DNA of 64,000 nucleotides from Lewinellaceae bacterium (GCA_020636095.1 JACJYN010000003.1:1550001-1614000), one strand, 5' to 3'. Shown: positions 27,313 through 36,933, counted from the first letter of the stretch. Notes: generated from the sequence alone by a model not told the origin. Numbers and translations are program-made.

Positions 27313-27351
27313 AGAAAGCGTGGCCGGATTACCAGCCACGCTTTCTTTTTT
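27313..27351 (+). terminator. Terminator of the ATP synthase operon
   Basis: Perfect 12-bp stem AGAAAGCGTGGC (27313-27324) with its complement at 27335-27346, 10-nt loop, then a T run to 27351. It lies 62 nt after the atpG stop. Confidence 0.88.
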
Positions 27352-27451
27352 GGTTCGGGTGCTTGCCAAGCCCCTATTTGTTGTAAACAATCAGAGGAGA
27401 AGATGATTTAGTATTCAGTGCGCTTTGATAATCCGATACCGCTACAAATCT

Positions 27452-28372
27452 ATGATTGAAACGTTTCAGGCTCTGGTTGATAAGTTATTCGGTTTCCTGT
27501 TCAGCCCGCGGTTTCGCCATCGCTTCGAGACCGCCATTCTTTATCTGGGCATCTCCGGTTTTGTTATCCATCTGTTGATCATATTACTGCACGACCTGGG
27601 ATGGATCAATGTGGGAAAGGCCAGCGGCGAGCTTTTCATCAGTCCGATCTCAGCCATTTATACGCCATTTTCCTTTATCCTCATCTATGAGGTATACCTG
27701 CTGATATTCCACTTGCCCAGTTCCTTTACCATTTCTATCGCGAAGCAATACGAAATCATCTCACTGATCATCATTCGCCGCATATTTAAGGACATTTCCA
27801 AACTGGATATTTCCGAGCAATGGACGGAAAGCTACCGCAACCTGCTGCTCGGAGTTGACATGCTTTGTATTTTATTTTTGTTCCTGCTGATCTTTTTTTT
27901 CTATCGGTTGCGCGAGCAAAAACCGAATCTTGAAACACCTTCTAATATAAACACCTTTGTGACGATCAAAAAGGCCATCGCCGTCATTCTGGTACCCCTG
28001 TTGTTCGGGCTGGCCTTGTACAGCCTGGGTAACTGGGCAAATGAGTTGCAGCGCTTCAACCTGGGTGAGATTCAGGAGCTGTCAGATATCAATAAGGTTT
28101 TTTATAATGAGTTCTTCACTCTGCTCATCCTCTTTGATGTCTTTTTGCTAATGGTTTCTTTTCGGTTTACGGACAATTATAGCCAGCTGATCCGAAATTC
28201 CGGCTTTGTCATTTCCACCATCCTGATCCGCCTTTCCTTTTCCGCCAGCGGCCTCTTCAATCCATTGCTCATTACAGCCGGCGTAATATTCGGCGTATTG
28301 ATTCTGTGGTTATATAATAAGGTGGGCAGACTGGCGGATGTAGAGGAGCCAAATAATACAAGTGAAAATTAA
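27452..28372 (+). CDS. Multi-pass membrane protein of unknown function
   Basis: 306 residues, not recognised. ATG at 27452 preferred over an upstream TTG (27425). Hydrophobic segments, probable membrane helices, at roughly residues 28-50, 60-90, 130-155, 175-195, 225-245 and 255-290; the loop between the fourth and fifth is charged. RHRFETAILYLGISG near the N-terminus and SFRFTDNYSQLIRNSG later may be conserved blocks. Many Ile/Leu/Phe residues, consistent with a channel or transporter-like protein, but no signature residues support a specific role. It has its own terminator upstream and stands alone before proA (convergent). Confidence 0.7.
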   Translation: MIETFQALVDKLFGFLFSPRFRHRFETAILYLGISGFVIHLLIILLHDLGWINVGKASGELFISPISAIYTPFSFILIYEVYLLIFHLPSSFTISIAKQYEIISLIIIRRIFKDISKLDISEQWTESYRNLLLGVDMLCILFLFLLIFFFYRLREQKPNLETPSNINTFVTIKKAIAVILVPLLFGLALYSLGNWANELQRFNLGEIQELSDINKVFYNEFFTLLILFDVFLLMVSFRFTDNYSQLIRNSGFVISTILIRLSFSASGLFNPLLITAGVIFGVLILWLYNKVGRLADVEEPNNTSEN

Positions 28373-28612
28373 GGAACGCATACCAGTTGAATGGCCTGAG
28401 TGTATTCCTGTAGGCACGGCAGATGATGGGGCGAAAGCAGGCCCACAGAGGGTGACACTTCTGAAGCCACTTTGTAACTCAGCTATTCGCTGTACCATGC
28501 CTTTGAAAGCAGGAAATCAGGCTTAAAGAACCGGTTCTTTGCTCTAAATCCGGGTTTTGGGGAAGGTTTTAGCGAACCGCGAATTGTGAACGGCGAGGTG
28601 CTGAAACCGCCG

Positions 28613-29887
28613 CTACTCCCTCACCTGCCCATCCCCCTTCACCACCCACTTATAGCTCGTCAGTTCCCGCAGCGCCATCGGGCCGCGGGCATGCAGCTTC
28701 TGCGTGCTGATGCCGATCTCGGCGCCCAGGCCAAACTGCGCGCCGTCGGTGAAGGCGGTGGAGGCATTGGCGTATACTACGGCGGCGTCGACGTTCTTCA
28801 GGAAGGCCGCCACTACTTCCTGATCTTCCGCTACGATGGCCTCGCTGTGTTTAGAGCTGTAGCGGGCGATGTGTTCCAGGGCTTCGTCCAGCCCACCCAC
28901 TGTTTTTATGGACATCTTCATGGACAGGAACTCCGTGCCGAAGGAATGCTCGTCAGCGCGATGTAGCAGTATATCAGGATAGTGGCACTTCAGGGCCTGG
29001 TAAGCCTCCTCATCCGCGTGCACTTCACAGCGGTGCGTTTGCCCGAGTTGCTGCATGATCCTGAACAGATCGGGCAGGCGGTTGCGGTGGATGAGCAGGC
29101 AGTCCAGTGCATTACAGACGCTGACGCGGCGGGATTTGGCGTTGGTCACAATGGCCGTTCCCTTCTTTACATCCCCACTCTCATCGAAATAAGTATGGAC
29201 AATACCTGCCCCCGTTTCAATCACTGGTATTTTAGCGTGCTGCCGAACGAAGTCGATCAGCCCCTGGCTGCCCCGGGGGATAGCCACGTCGATGTAGCCC
29301 ACCGCTTCCAGGATATGGGGCAGCGCCTCGCGCTCGCTGGGGGCGAGGTAGCAGGCGTCCTGAAGGCTATACGGCTCCAGCACCTGATGGATCAGGCGAA
29401 GGATAGCCAGGTTGGAATAGTGGGCGTCGCGGCTGCCCTTGAGCACCGAGGCGTTGCCCGATTTGAGGCAGAGGGCGAACACGTCGAAGGTGACGTTGGG
29501 CCTGGATTCGAAGATGATGCCGATGACGCCCAAAGGCACCGTGAGGCGGCTGAGCTGCAGGCCGTTGGGCAGGGGGCGTTCCTCCAGCACCTGATTGAGG
29601 GGGGAGGGGAGGGCGGCCACCTTGCGCAGGTCGCCGGCGATGGCCTGCAGGCGCTCTTCGTTGAGCAGCAGGCGGTCGTATTTGGGGTTGGCGGGGTCCA
29701 TGCGCTCGAGGTCCTTTTGGTTCTCTGCCAGCAGGGAATTCGCGTTGTCCATCGTCAGGGCCGCCAGTTGGTTCAGGATGTCGGCGATGTCGGCATCGCT
29801 GAGGCGGATGAGGCGGCGACTGGCGGTTCGGGCCGCCTTGAGATTATTTTCGATCTCGGCCTGTAAGCTGTGGGTGGTGGTTGTCAT
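28613..29887 (-). CDS. proA: Glutamate-5-semialdehyde dehydrogenase (gamma-glutamyl phosphate reductase)
   Basis: Second step of proline synthesis: NADPH-dependent reduction of gamma-glutamyl phosphate to glutamate-5-semialdehyde, in the cytoplasm. 424 residues, normal for ProA. ATG at 29887 chosen; the upstream in-frame extension is low in family-like sequence. Visible blocks include GVIGIIFESRPNVT, SGNASVLKGSRDAHYSN, the catalytic-cysteine region SVCNALDCLL and the C-terminal LHARGPMALRELTSYKW. Its partner proB is about 20 kb away at 50240-51316 on the same strand rather than adjacent. Confidence 0.94.
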   Translation of the reverse strand: MTTTTHSLQAEIENNLKAARTASRRLIRLSDADIADILNQLAALTMDNANSLLAENQKDLERMDPANPKYDRLLLNEERLQAIAGDLRKVAALPSPLNQVLEERPLPNGLQLSRLTVPLGVIGIIFESRPNVTFDVFALCLKSGNASVLKGSRDAHYSNLAILRLIHQVLEPYSLQDACYLAPSEREALPHILEAVGYIDVAIPRGSQGLIDFVRQHAKIPVIETGAGIVHTYFDESGDVKKGTAIVTNAKSRRVSVCNALDCLLIHRNRLPDLFRIMQQLGQTHRCEVHADEEAYQALKCHYPDILLHRADEHSFGTEFLSMKMSIKTVGGLDEALEHIARYSSKHSEAIVAEDQEVVAAFLKNVDAAVVYANASTAFTDGAQFGLGAEIGISTQKLHARGPMALRELTSYKWVVKGDGQVRE

Positions 29888-29984
29888 GGTGGTTTGGTTA
29901 ATGGTTGTCTGTTGATAGTTGTTCGTCAGGTGGCCAGGGCGGGATAGGAGGTTACAAAATAGGAAAAGGAGGGGGGAAAAGCAA

Positions 29985-30358
29985 CTCGTGCCGCGATCAT
30001 CCCTGATCGCCAGGCTGGTTTGATGTAAGGGATAGCTCAATTTTCTATGCACCTCGAAAAAACTCCCTGATTTTCAATGACTTGCGAACAGGGGCAGCGA
30101 ATGGCGAAGGTTCCCTGGCGTGACATTTGTCCCCTCGCCGCATTATGCCCAAAACCGCGCTCATGAAAAACAACACCTCTTCCCCAAAAATGCAGGCCCT
30201 CGCCGCTTTCTTTCTGCTCACTGATAAAACGGGAGGCTTCCGGTTTTTTCACGCTGATCTTGTGGCGGCGGCGGATTTGCCGGCGTCCATGCTGCGGAAG
30301 TTCTTTGTGGAGGTAAATTGAGCAAGTGGCCGGGCGATCAGGATGATCGCGGCACGAG
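29985..30358. repeat. 26/27-bp inverted repeat flanking a gene-free stretch
   Basis: CTCGTGCCGCGATCATC followed by CCTGATCGCC (29985-30011) recurs in inverted orientation at 30333-30358 with a single-base indel. The 321 nt between hold no convincing gene: two short opposed open frames (71 and 64 codons) are weak. The right copy overlaps the last codons of the adjacent ATPase/nuclease gene and adds a short tail absent from that gene's paralogue. The whole stretch 29888-30337 upstream of proA is therefore non-coding except for any proA promoter. Confidence 0.7.
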
Positions 30359-31891
30359 GGCCTCCACTTTCCAGTCCGTTATCTTTCGTTCTTCACTGGA
30401 GAAATTGACGCCCACGGCGATCTTTTCCTTTGGTGAATCGGCATAGGGTTCCAGATACCCCTTTTCCCGGATCTGCTGCAATGCCTCGTCGGCGGACTTG
30501 TCCAGTTTAAATTCGAAGGCATAAATAAGGCCTTCCGTCTGTACAACGGCGTCACACCGGCCACGGGAGGTGTTAACCTGTGATTGGATGTAGGTGCCCA
30601 GCAGGGAGAACAGGAGGTGGGTGACTGCGTGGTAGAAATGCTCTTTCTGCCCCGTCCAATGTTCGGGTGGGATCTCGGCGAAGGCGGCGTTGATCACTTC
30701 CACTACCGTGTCGATATCCTTCTGGCGCAGAGCATTCCGGATGGTGATAACACGTGGCAGGCCGCTTGGGGTGGGGTGGTCGAGGTACTCATTGAGTAGC
30801 ACCTGTTCCAGAGAGTGTTTGACCTCCAGGTTGGGATAGTCGAGGGTATAGAGGAGGTCTTCGGGTTCGTAGTGGGTGATGGTCAGGTAGCCGGTTTGGA
30901 AGAGGACGCTGATCGGGTTGAGCCTTTCCAGGTCGAAGTTGTTGAGTTCATGCGAAGTAGCCTGTGTGTCTGATATGGAATAGTAAGCCGTCTGTTTCAT
31001 TTCCTTAACCAGGAAAGTAGGCGTGCCCGTCTCGAACCAGAAATTCTGGAAGCGTTTTCCGGAAAGAAAGCTAAGCAGGGAAAACGGATTGTAGAGCTTG
31101 CTTTCGCCCGTCCAGGAATAACCGTTGTACCATCGCCTGACTTTTTTCAGGAGTTCTTCGAAAGAAAGCTTGTTCTTTTCGGCGGCCTGTCGTAACGGCT
31201 CTTCGAAGTAGGATTCCAGTTCCTCCTGAGTAATACCCAGAAGTTCCTCCGCCAGGTCGGTGAGGGAAATATTGTAAAGGTTATTGAGGTCCGAGAAAAT
31301 GCTCACCTTGCTAAAGGCCGATACGCCGGTGATGAATACCAGCTCCAGGTAGGGGTCGCTGTCCTTGAGGATGGAATAGAAGTTTTTCAGGACGGCGCGG
31401 TTGCTTTCCGCCTTTTCCACATCATCCAGATAGTCGATGATGGGCTTGTCGTATTCATCGATGAGCAGGGCCGCCTTGCGGCCGTACTTTTGTTTGGCCT
31501 GATCGATGAGTTCTTTGAAGCGGTCCTTCAGCGTTTCGGTTTTCAGGCTTATACCCAAGGCTGCCCCAATCCGCTCCATCTCTTCTGTCAGGGCGCCATA
31601 CAACCCTTTTTGCTGGTAATCTATCGCGCTGAATTTGATCCAGATCACCGGGTTGGTATGCCCCCAGTCCCATTGATCTTCGATCCAAAGGCCTTCGAAC
31701 AGCTCCCGGCTGCCGGCGTACAGTTCCTTTATCGTGGAGAGCAGCAGGGACTTGCCGAAACGGCGGGGGCGGGAGAGGAAGAAGTATTTTCCCCCCGTGA
31801 GTATACGATGGATCTGCGCTGTTTTATCCACGTAAACGTAGCCGCCTTCCCGCAGCTCTCTGAAATCCTGTATGCCGATGGGGTACTTCAT
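30338..31891 (-). CDS. AAA-ATPase-like protein with PD-(D/E)XK nuclease domain, paralogue 1
   Basis: 517 residues of the widespread AAA-ATPase-like/DUF1703 family of unknown role. It starts MKYPIGIQDFRELREGGYVY, a family hallmark. The P-loop lies in RPRRFGKSLL (about residues 41-50) and Walker B in ALLIDEYDKP (about 145). The C-terminal nuclease-like motif combines GRCDAVV and YAFEFKLDKS, with Asp and Glu-x-Lys as expected of a PD-(D/E)XK core. Very similar to 35401-36933: the first 85 codons are almost identical in DNA, while codons about 88-135 are unrelated in sequence, a mosaic pattern. The C-terminus carries nine extra residues (ALVPRSS-type) that overlap an inverted repeat. Divergent from the peptidase at 31981. 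Confidence 0.85.
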   Translation of the reverse strand: MKYPIGIQDFRELREGGYVYVDKTAQIHRILTGGKYFFLSRPRRFGKSLLLSTIKELYAGSRELFEGLWIEDQWDWGHTNPVIWIKFSAIDYQQKGLYGALTEEMERIGAALGISLKTETLKDRFKELIDQAKQKYGRKAALLIDEYDKPIIDYLDDVEKAESNRAVLKNFYSILKDSDPYLELVFITGVSAFSKVSIFSDLNNLYNISLTDLAEELLGITQEELESYFEEPLRQAAEKNKLSFEELLKKVRRWYNGYSWTGESKLYNPFSLLSFLSGKRFQNFWFETGTPTFLVKEMKQTAYYSISDTQATSHELNNFDLERLNPISVLFQTGYLTITHYEPEDLLYTLDYPNLEVKHSLEQVLLNEYLDHPTPSGLPRVITIRNALRQKDIDTVVEVINAAFAEIPPEHWTGQKEHFYHAVTHLLFSLLGTYIQSQVNTSRGRCDAVVQTEGLIYAFEFKLDKSADEALQQIREKGYLEPYADSPKEKIAVGVNFSSEERKITDWKVEALVPRSS

Positions 31892-31980
31892 ACTTTCAAA
31901 GATAATGTTGAATACTTATAAAAACAACGGATGCGTTAATTAGGATACCAAGCCAGTGCACCTAATCCTAAACCGCGCTT

Positions 31981-34900
31981 ATGAGACACCACACCCTCCT
32001 TTTGTTCGCCCTATTGGCCGGCCTGCTCTTCGCCCGCGCCCAGCCTGTTCTGGACGTACAGGTAACCGACAGCCATACCGGCGCGCCCCTCGCTTTTGCA
32101 CACCTCTACCTGAAAGCCGACGGCAGCGGCGCCGCTACCGGCCTGGACGGCGCCGGGCACATCGGGCTGAAACGCCGGGGCATGATAAAAGACACCTTGC
32201 TGGTGAGTTACATCGGCTACCGGGATACTGCCCTGGAAGTCAGCCTGAAAGCATCCTCACCGGTAAAGGTATCCCTGCGGCCCGAACCGGTTATGCTGGA
32301 CATGGCCACGGTGAGCGGGGCCGCTTCCAGCCTCACCGCCCGGGAGATCATTCGAAGAGCCGTCCGGAGTATCCGGAAGAACTACAGCCGGGAGGCGGTT
32401 TACCTGGATGTGTTTTACCGGGAATCCTTTCTGGAAGATGACAACTGGGCCGAGCTCAACGAGGCGGCCGCCCGCATCTATTACACCAGATATCCTCAGA
32501 AGGGGTATGTGCGGCGCTCCTTTCGCCTGTATTACAAAGAAGATTACTCCGGAAAGCCCACCAACCGGCCCGACACCCGGCCCCTGATGCTTACCAACGC
32601 TCAATATTTTAAGTATTACAATACCAGCCAGGACCAGTGTAAGGCCATCGGAGCAAGGTTGAGCGAAAACCTTAGCGAAAAGGGCGTCAGCCCGCTGGTG
32701 CAGGGCGGCCCCCTCGGCCTTACGGCCGCCGATAAGGTGAAGTACCTGGCCGATTTTTTTGACCCGAAGCTGATGGACGACTACCAGTATGCCAAAAATG
32801 GGGCGGCGCTCATCGACGGGCGGGCCTGTTTCGTCATCAGCGTGAAACCCCGCGCCGGGGTGAAGGGCATCCATCAGGCCTGGAACAAGAAGGTGCATTA
32901 CCCGATCTTTGCCGGTACGGTATTTATTGATATGGAGTCTTTTGCCGTCGCCTCTTTTCAGTGCCAGTTGTCCGCTGAGGTGGATTTCGGCGGGTACCAG
33001 AAACACCACGCCTGGCAGTATTTTCCGGACATCAGCACCGTACAGGTGGACTATCAGGAGATCGGCGGGCTTTGGTTCCTGAAGCGCATCGCCACCCGGC
33101 AGCTGGTCCGCAAGCATACCCACGGCGCCCGGTGGATGAGCTACGACTACACCCTGGAGCGGGAATTGTGGGTGCAACAGGTGGAGGCCGAAGGCGTCGG
33201 CCCCTTCGACGACGATGATCCGGCCCTGTTCAAAGACCAGCAAAACGCCATGCTGGCCAAATTCCCGGACCATTACGACGCGCCATTCTGGGATGGTTTC
33301 GAACGGAGCAGCCGCTATCCGCCCCTTCCGCCTGAAGCCCGGCAGCAACTGGAAGCCAAAACCCCGCTGGCCCTACAGTGGGGCCGCTGGTTCCGGCAGG
33401 AAGCCCTGCCTCCGCCCCGGGCGCCGGAAAAAGCAGACAGCATCGCTTTGGGGGAAGGCCGTTATCTGGGCGATGAATACCGCTGGATGGGAAATTATTC
33501 CGATTCATTGACGCAGGCATATATCAACTCGGAAAACGCCTTTTTCTACAACGCCCTCGTTCCCTTCAAAAAGGAGCAATTCATGGCCTACCGCAAGGTG
33601 GTCAACACCATCGCCTGGTGCGATACGCTGAACGACAATAGCGGGAAACCGATCGTCACCCGCGGGTTCGGCCCGGAGGGCAACCCCGGCTGGATCGAAG
33701 AGAGCGGGGACGGAACCTTCCTCCGCATGATCATCAACCAAGAGAAGGACATCAGGGCCGGCCAGCGCATCCGAAAAATGCGCCTGAGCCCCGATCGGGA
33801 GCGGGTGGCCTTCCTGGCGGCCTACCCCGGGGAAGGCCGGGCAGTTTGTTACCTGAAAAACCTGGACAGCCAGGAAGTTACGGACTCCCTCCCGGCAAGG
33901 ATACAGGAACTCCATTGGATGAACGACAGCCTGCTGGTGTATACAGTCGAGGATCACACCCGGCGGGCGTTTCGGCTGTACAGTTACTCAATTTTACAAA
34001 AGGAGCGACAGTTGCTCCTGGAGACGCCTTCCCGCCGGTTCGAACTGGAGTTCGCCGAGCTTCCCGGCAGCCCGGGGGCCTTCTTGCTGAACTGCACAAG
34101 CATCGAAGGCAGCCGTTTGTACCGCCTGCTTTCCGGAGGCGCCCATCCGGCCCTGCAACTGTTGCACGATGAGGCGTATTACAGCTACAGTCTTCAGGAA
34201 AGCCCGGAGCAGGTGTTCGTCCTCGCCCGCCGGGAAGGCCAGCGATCGGTGCTGCTGAAGATCAATAAGGCGGACGTTTCGGAAAAGGAAGCCCTGATCG
34301 TTTCCGAACCGGATGTAGTCCTGGATGAACTCCTGCTCACCAAAAATTACCTGCTCGTCAAGGCCATTGACCAGGCCGTCGTCCGGTTGTATAAATATTC
34401 CCGGAGCGGAGAATGGCTGGGAGAGATCAAAATGCCGGAGGAGCACTGCTCCATTCACCTGGATAAACCGATCGATCCGGATGGCGACATCTGTGCGTTG
34501 GAATACAGCTCACCGAACACCCCTCCCGGAACGTATCGGATCCACCTTTCCAATGATGAACTGGCCTTCCAGCCGGGGTACTGCCTGGAAAAAGAGCCCG
34601 GGCAAAAGTACCGGAGCCAACTGCATTTTGTTACTGCGGAAGATGGCCGGCAGATCCCGCTGCGGTTGACGTACCGGGAGGGCCTGAAAGGCCTGAGCCA
34701 GGCGAAGGGCATCCTGCTGATCGTTTACGGCGCCTACGGTGCTTTCAATGAGGCCCGCTTTGATGAATACCACCGCCTGTTGATGGACGAAGAATACATC
34801 ATCGGCCTTGCCGCCGTGCGTGGCAGCCGGGCCATGGGATGGGAATGGTACCGGCAGGGTAGAGGCGTGCAAAAACGGAACGCCGTTTCCGATTACCTGG

Positions 34901-35397
34901 CCTGTGCGGGATATGTGGAGAAAGAGCTGGGCATAAAAAATACCATCGCCTACGGGCAGAGCGCCGGCGGGACGATCGTGGGCGCCGCCCTGAACCAACG
35001 CCCCGCTCTCTTCCGGGCCGCCATTCTGGACTATCCCTTCCTCGACGTGCCGGGCGCCATGCTCAACGACAGCCTGCCCCTCACCACGCTGGAGTATGCA
35101 GAATGGGGCGATCCCGCCGAGCCCGTGGAACTGGAGCGTATGCTGCGCTATTCGCCCTACCAGAATATTTCCGGGCAGGCGTACCCGCCCATCCTGCTGC
35201 TCGGCGGCAAATTCGATTACCAGGCGCCTTACTGGAACGTGCTCAAGGCCGCCGCCCGCTACCGGAAGTACGGTGGCCCGGAAGCCCGGGTGCTGGCGCA
35301 CATCAATTCCACCTACCATCCGGGCAAGATCCCGTACCGGGAGCGGATGAAGGAGATGGTTTACCAGTTCTTGTTTATCCAGGATTGTTTGAGGTAG
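31981..35397 (+). CDS. Chimeric outer-surface protein: carboxypeptidase-regulatory-like N-terminus fused to an S9 prolyl oligopeptidase
   Basis: 1,138 residues. A signal peptide (LLLFALLAGLLFARAQ) is followed by a carboxypeptidase D regulatory-like beta-sandwich (VTDSHTGAPLAFAHLYL, VSYIGYRDT, residues about 24-100) and a 350-residue region like Bacteroidota DUF5686-type surface proteins (AREIIRRAVRSI, DVFYRES). From about residue 480 the protein is an S9A peptidase: RYLGDEYRWMGNYSD, then the catalytic domain with Ser994 in GQSAGG, Asp1079 in GGKFDYQ and probably His1113 in STYHPGK. PLTTLEYAEWGDP is shared with oligopeptidase B. Expected to be exported and to act on peptides at the cell envelope. 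It lies between two near-identical ATPase/nuclease genes and its stop is only 3 nt from the stop of the second. Confidence 0.85.
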   Translation: MRHHTLLLFALLAGLLFARAQPVLDVQVTDSHTGAPLAFAHLYLKADGSGAATGLDGAGHIGLKRRGMIKDTLLVSYIGYRDTALEVSLKASSPVKVSLRPEPVMLDMATVSGAASSLTAREIIRRAVRSIRKNYSREAVYLDVFYRESFLEDDNWAELNEAAARIYYTRYPQKGYVRRSFRLYYKEDYSGKPTNRPDTRPLMLTNAQYFKYYNTSQDQCKAIGARLSENLSEKGVSPLVQGGPLGLTAADKVKYLADFFDPKLMDDYQYAKNGAALIDGRACFVISVKPRAGVKGIHQAWNKKVHYPIFAGTVFIDMESFAVASFQCQLSAEVDFGGYQKHHAWQYFPDISTVQVDYQEIGGLWFLKRIATRQLVRKHTHGARWMSYDYTLERELWVQQVEAEGVGPFDDDDPALFKDQQNAMLAKFPDHYDAPFWDGFERSSRYPPLPPEARQQLEAKTPLALQWGRWFRQEALPPPRAPEKADSIALGEGRYLGDEYRWMGNYSDSLTQAYINSENAFFYNALVPFKKEQFMAYRKVVNTIAWCDTLNDNSGKPIVTRGFGPEGNPGWIEESGDGTFLRMIINQEKDIRAGQRIRKMRLSPDRERVAFLAAYPGEGRAVCYLKNLDSQEVTDSLPARIQELHWMNDSLLVYTVEDHTRRAFRLYSYSILQKERQLLLETPSRRFELEFAELPGSPGAFLLNCTSIEGSRLYRLLSGGAHPALQLLHDEAYYSYSLQESPEQVFVLARREGQRSVLLKINKADVSEKEALIVSEPDVVLDELLLTKNYLLVKAIDQAVVRLYKYSRSGEWLGEIKMPEEHCSIHLDKPIDPDGDICALEYSSPNTPPGTYRIHLSNDELAFQPGYCLEKEPGQKYRSQLHFVTAEDGRQIPLRLTYREGLKGLSQAKGILLIVYGAYGAFNEARFDEYHRLLMDEEYIIGLAAVRGSRAMGWEWYRQGRGVQKRNAVSDYLACAGYVEKELGIKNTIAYGQSAGGTIVGAALNQRPALFRAAILDYPFLDVPGAMLNDSLPLTTLEYAEWGDPAEPVELERMLRYSPYQNISGQAYPPILLLGGKFDYQAPYWNVLKAAARYRKYGGPEARVLAHINSTYHPGKIPYRERMKEMVYQFLFIQDCLR

Positions 35398-35400
35398 GCC

Positions 35401-36933
35401 TTACTCCACCTTCCACTCCACCACCTGGCGCTCCGCACTGGAAAAGTTGACGCCCACGGCGATCTTCTCCTTCGGCGAATCGGCGTAGGGCGCCAGGTAG
35501 CCTTTTTCTCTGATCTGCTGCAGGGCCTCTTCAGCGCTTTTATCCAATTTGAACTCGAAGGCGTAGATGTGATCTTCAGTCTGCACCAGGGCGTCGCACC
35601 TTCCTTTGGCGCTGCGCACTTCCGATCGGATGTAGGTGCCCAGCAGGGAGAACAGGAGGTGGGTAACCGCGTGGTAGAAATGCTCTGTTTTGCCTTTCCA
35701 GAGTTCACCGGGGATTTCGGCGAAGGCGGCGTTGATGATGTTGATCACCCGGCCCATATCTTTCTGGCGCAGAGCGTTGCGCAGTTCCACCACGCGCGGC
35801 AGGGCGCCCTGCCGGGGGTAGTCGAGGTATTCGTTGAGCAGGATCTCCTGGAGGGAGTGTTTGACTTCTACATTGGGATAGTCGAGGGTATAGAGGAGGT
35901 CTTCGGGTTCGTAGTGGGTGATGGTGAGGTAGCCGGTTTGGAAGAGTACCGTAATGGGGTTGAGCCGCTGCAGGTCGAAGTTATTGAGGTCGTTGGCCGT
36001 GGCCATTGTTTCCCCTATGTCGTAGTAGGCCTGCCGTTTCATTTCCTTTACCAGGAAAGTAGGCGTGCCGGTTTCAAACCAGAAATTCTGGAAGCGTTTT
36101 CCGGAAAGGAAACTGAGCAGGGAAAATGGATTGTACAGTTTGTTCTCCCCGGTCCAGGAATAGCCGTTGTACCAGCGCCTGACTTTTTCCCGCAGTTCTT
36201 CGAAAGAAAGCTTGTTCTTTTCGGCGGCCTGCCGCATGGGCGCCTCAAAGGTGGATTCCAGTTCCTCCTGGGTGATGCCTAAGAGGTCTTCAGCCAGGTT
36301 GGTGAGGGATATATTGTAGAGGTTATTGAGATCCGAAAAGATGCTTACCTTGCTAAAAGCCGACACGCCGGTGATGAACACCAATTCCAGGTGGGGGTCG
36401 CTGTCCTTGATGATGGAATACAGCCATTTGAGGGTATCCCGGTTTTCCTCGGCCTTTTCCACGTCATCCAGGTAGTCGATAATGGGCTTGTCGTATTCGT
36501 CGATGAGCAGGGCTACCTTGCGCCCGTACTTTTGGTGGGCTTTAATAATGAGGTCTTCCAGGGGGTTGACAAAATCGCCTTCCGCCAGTTCGATGCCCAA
36601 TCGCGCAGCCTCCGGCGCCAGCCCTTCCTGTATGGCCTCTTTCAGCGGGTTGTCCTTGTACTTGAAACTGGCGAATTTGATGTGGATCACCGGGTTGGTA
36701 TGCCCCCAGTCCCAATGATCTTCGATCCACAGGCCTTCGAACAGCTCCCGGCTGCCGGCGTACAGTTCCTTTATCGTGGAGAGCAGCAGGGACTTGCCGA
36801 ATCGGCGGGGGCGGGAGAGGAAGAAGTATTTTCCCCCCGTGAGTATACGATGGATCTGCGCTGTTTTATCCACGTAAACGTAGCCGCCTTCCCGCAGCTC
36901 TCTGAAATCCTGTATGCCGATCGGAAACTTCAT
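35401..36933 (-). CDS. AAA-ATPase-like protein with PD-(D/E)XK nuclease domain, paralogue 2
   Basis: 510 residues, same family as 30338-31891. P-loop in RPRRFGKSLL, Walker B in ALLIDEYDKP, central YNGYSW motif, C-terminal GRCDALV and YAFEFKLDKS. The C-terminus ends at EWKVE, which is likely the ancestral end, lacking the tail of paralogue 1. Codons about 88-135 differ strongly from paralogue 1 (FKYKDNPLKEAIQEG versus YQQKGLYGALTEEM), while the flanks are almost identical, pointing to gene conversion. The two copies are direct repeats about 5 kb apart. Convergent with the chimeric peptidase with no room for a terminator between them. Confidence 0.85.
   Translation of the reverse strand: MKFPIGIQDFRELREGGYVYVDKTAQIHRILTGGKYFFLSRPRRFGKSLLLSTIKELYAGSRELFEGLWIEDHWDWGHTNPVIHIKFASFKYKDNPLKEAIQEGLAPEAARLGIELAEGDFVNPLEDLIIKAHQKYGRKVALLIDEYDKPIIDYLDDVEKAEENRDTLKWLYSIIKDSDPHLELVFITGVSAFSKVSIFSDLNNLYNISLTNLAEDLLGITQEELESTFEAPMRQAAEKNKLSFEELREKVRRWYNGYSWTGENKLYNPFSLLSFLSGKRFQNFWFETGTPTFLVKEMKRQAYYDIGETMATANDLNNFDLQRLNPITVLFQTGYLTITHYEPEDLLYTLDYPNVEVKHSLQEILLNEYLDYPRQGALPRVVELRNALRQKDMGRVINIINAAFAEIPGELWKGKTEHFYHAVTHLLFSLLGTYIRSEVRSAKGRCDALVQTEDHIYAFEFKLDKSAEEALQQIREKGYLAPYADSPKEKIAVGVNFSSAERQVVEWKVE

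Noticed and set aside
28982..29866. 294-codon plus-strand frame opposite proA
   Set aside because: Antisense to a complete, well-conserved proA; no protein-like features.
30037..30321. Two short opposed frames (71 codons minus, 64 codons plus) between proA and the ATPase gene
   Set aside because: No conserved-looking features and mutual overlap; the stretch is better explained by the flanking inverted repeat.
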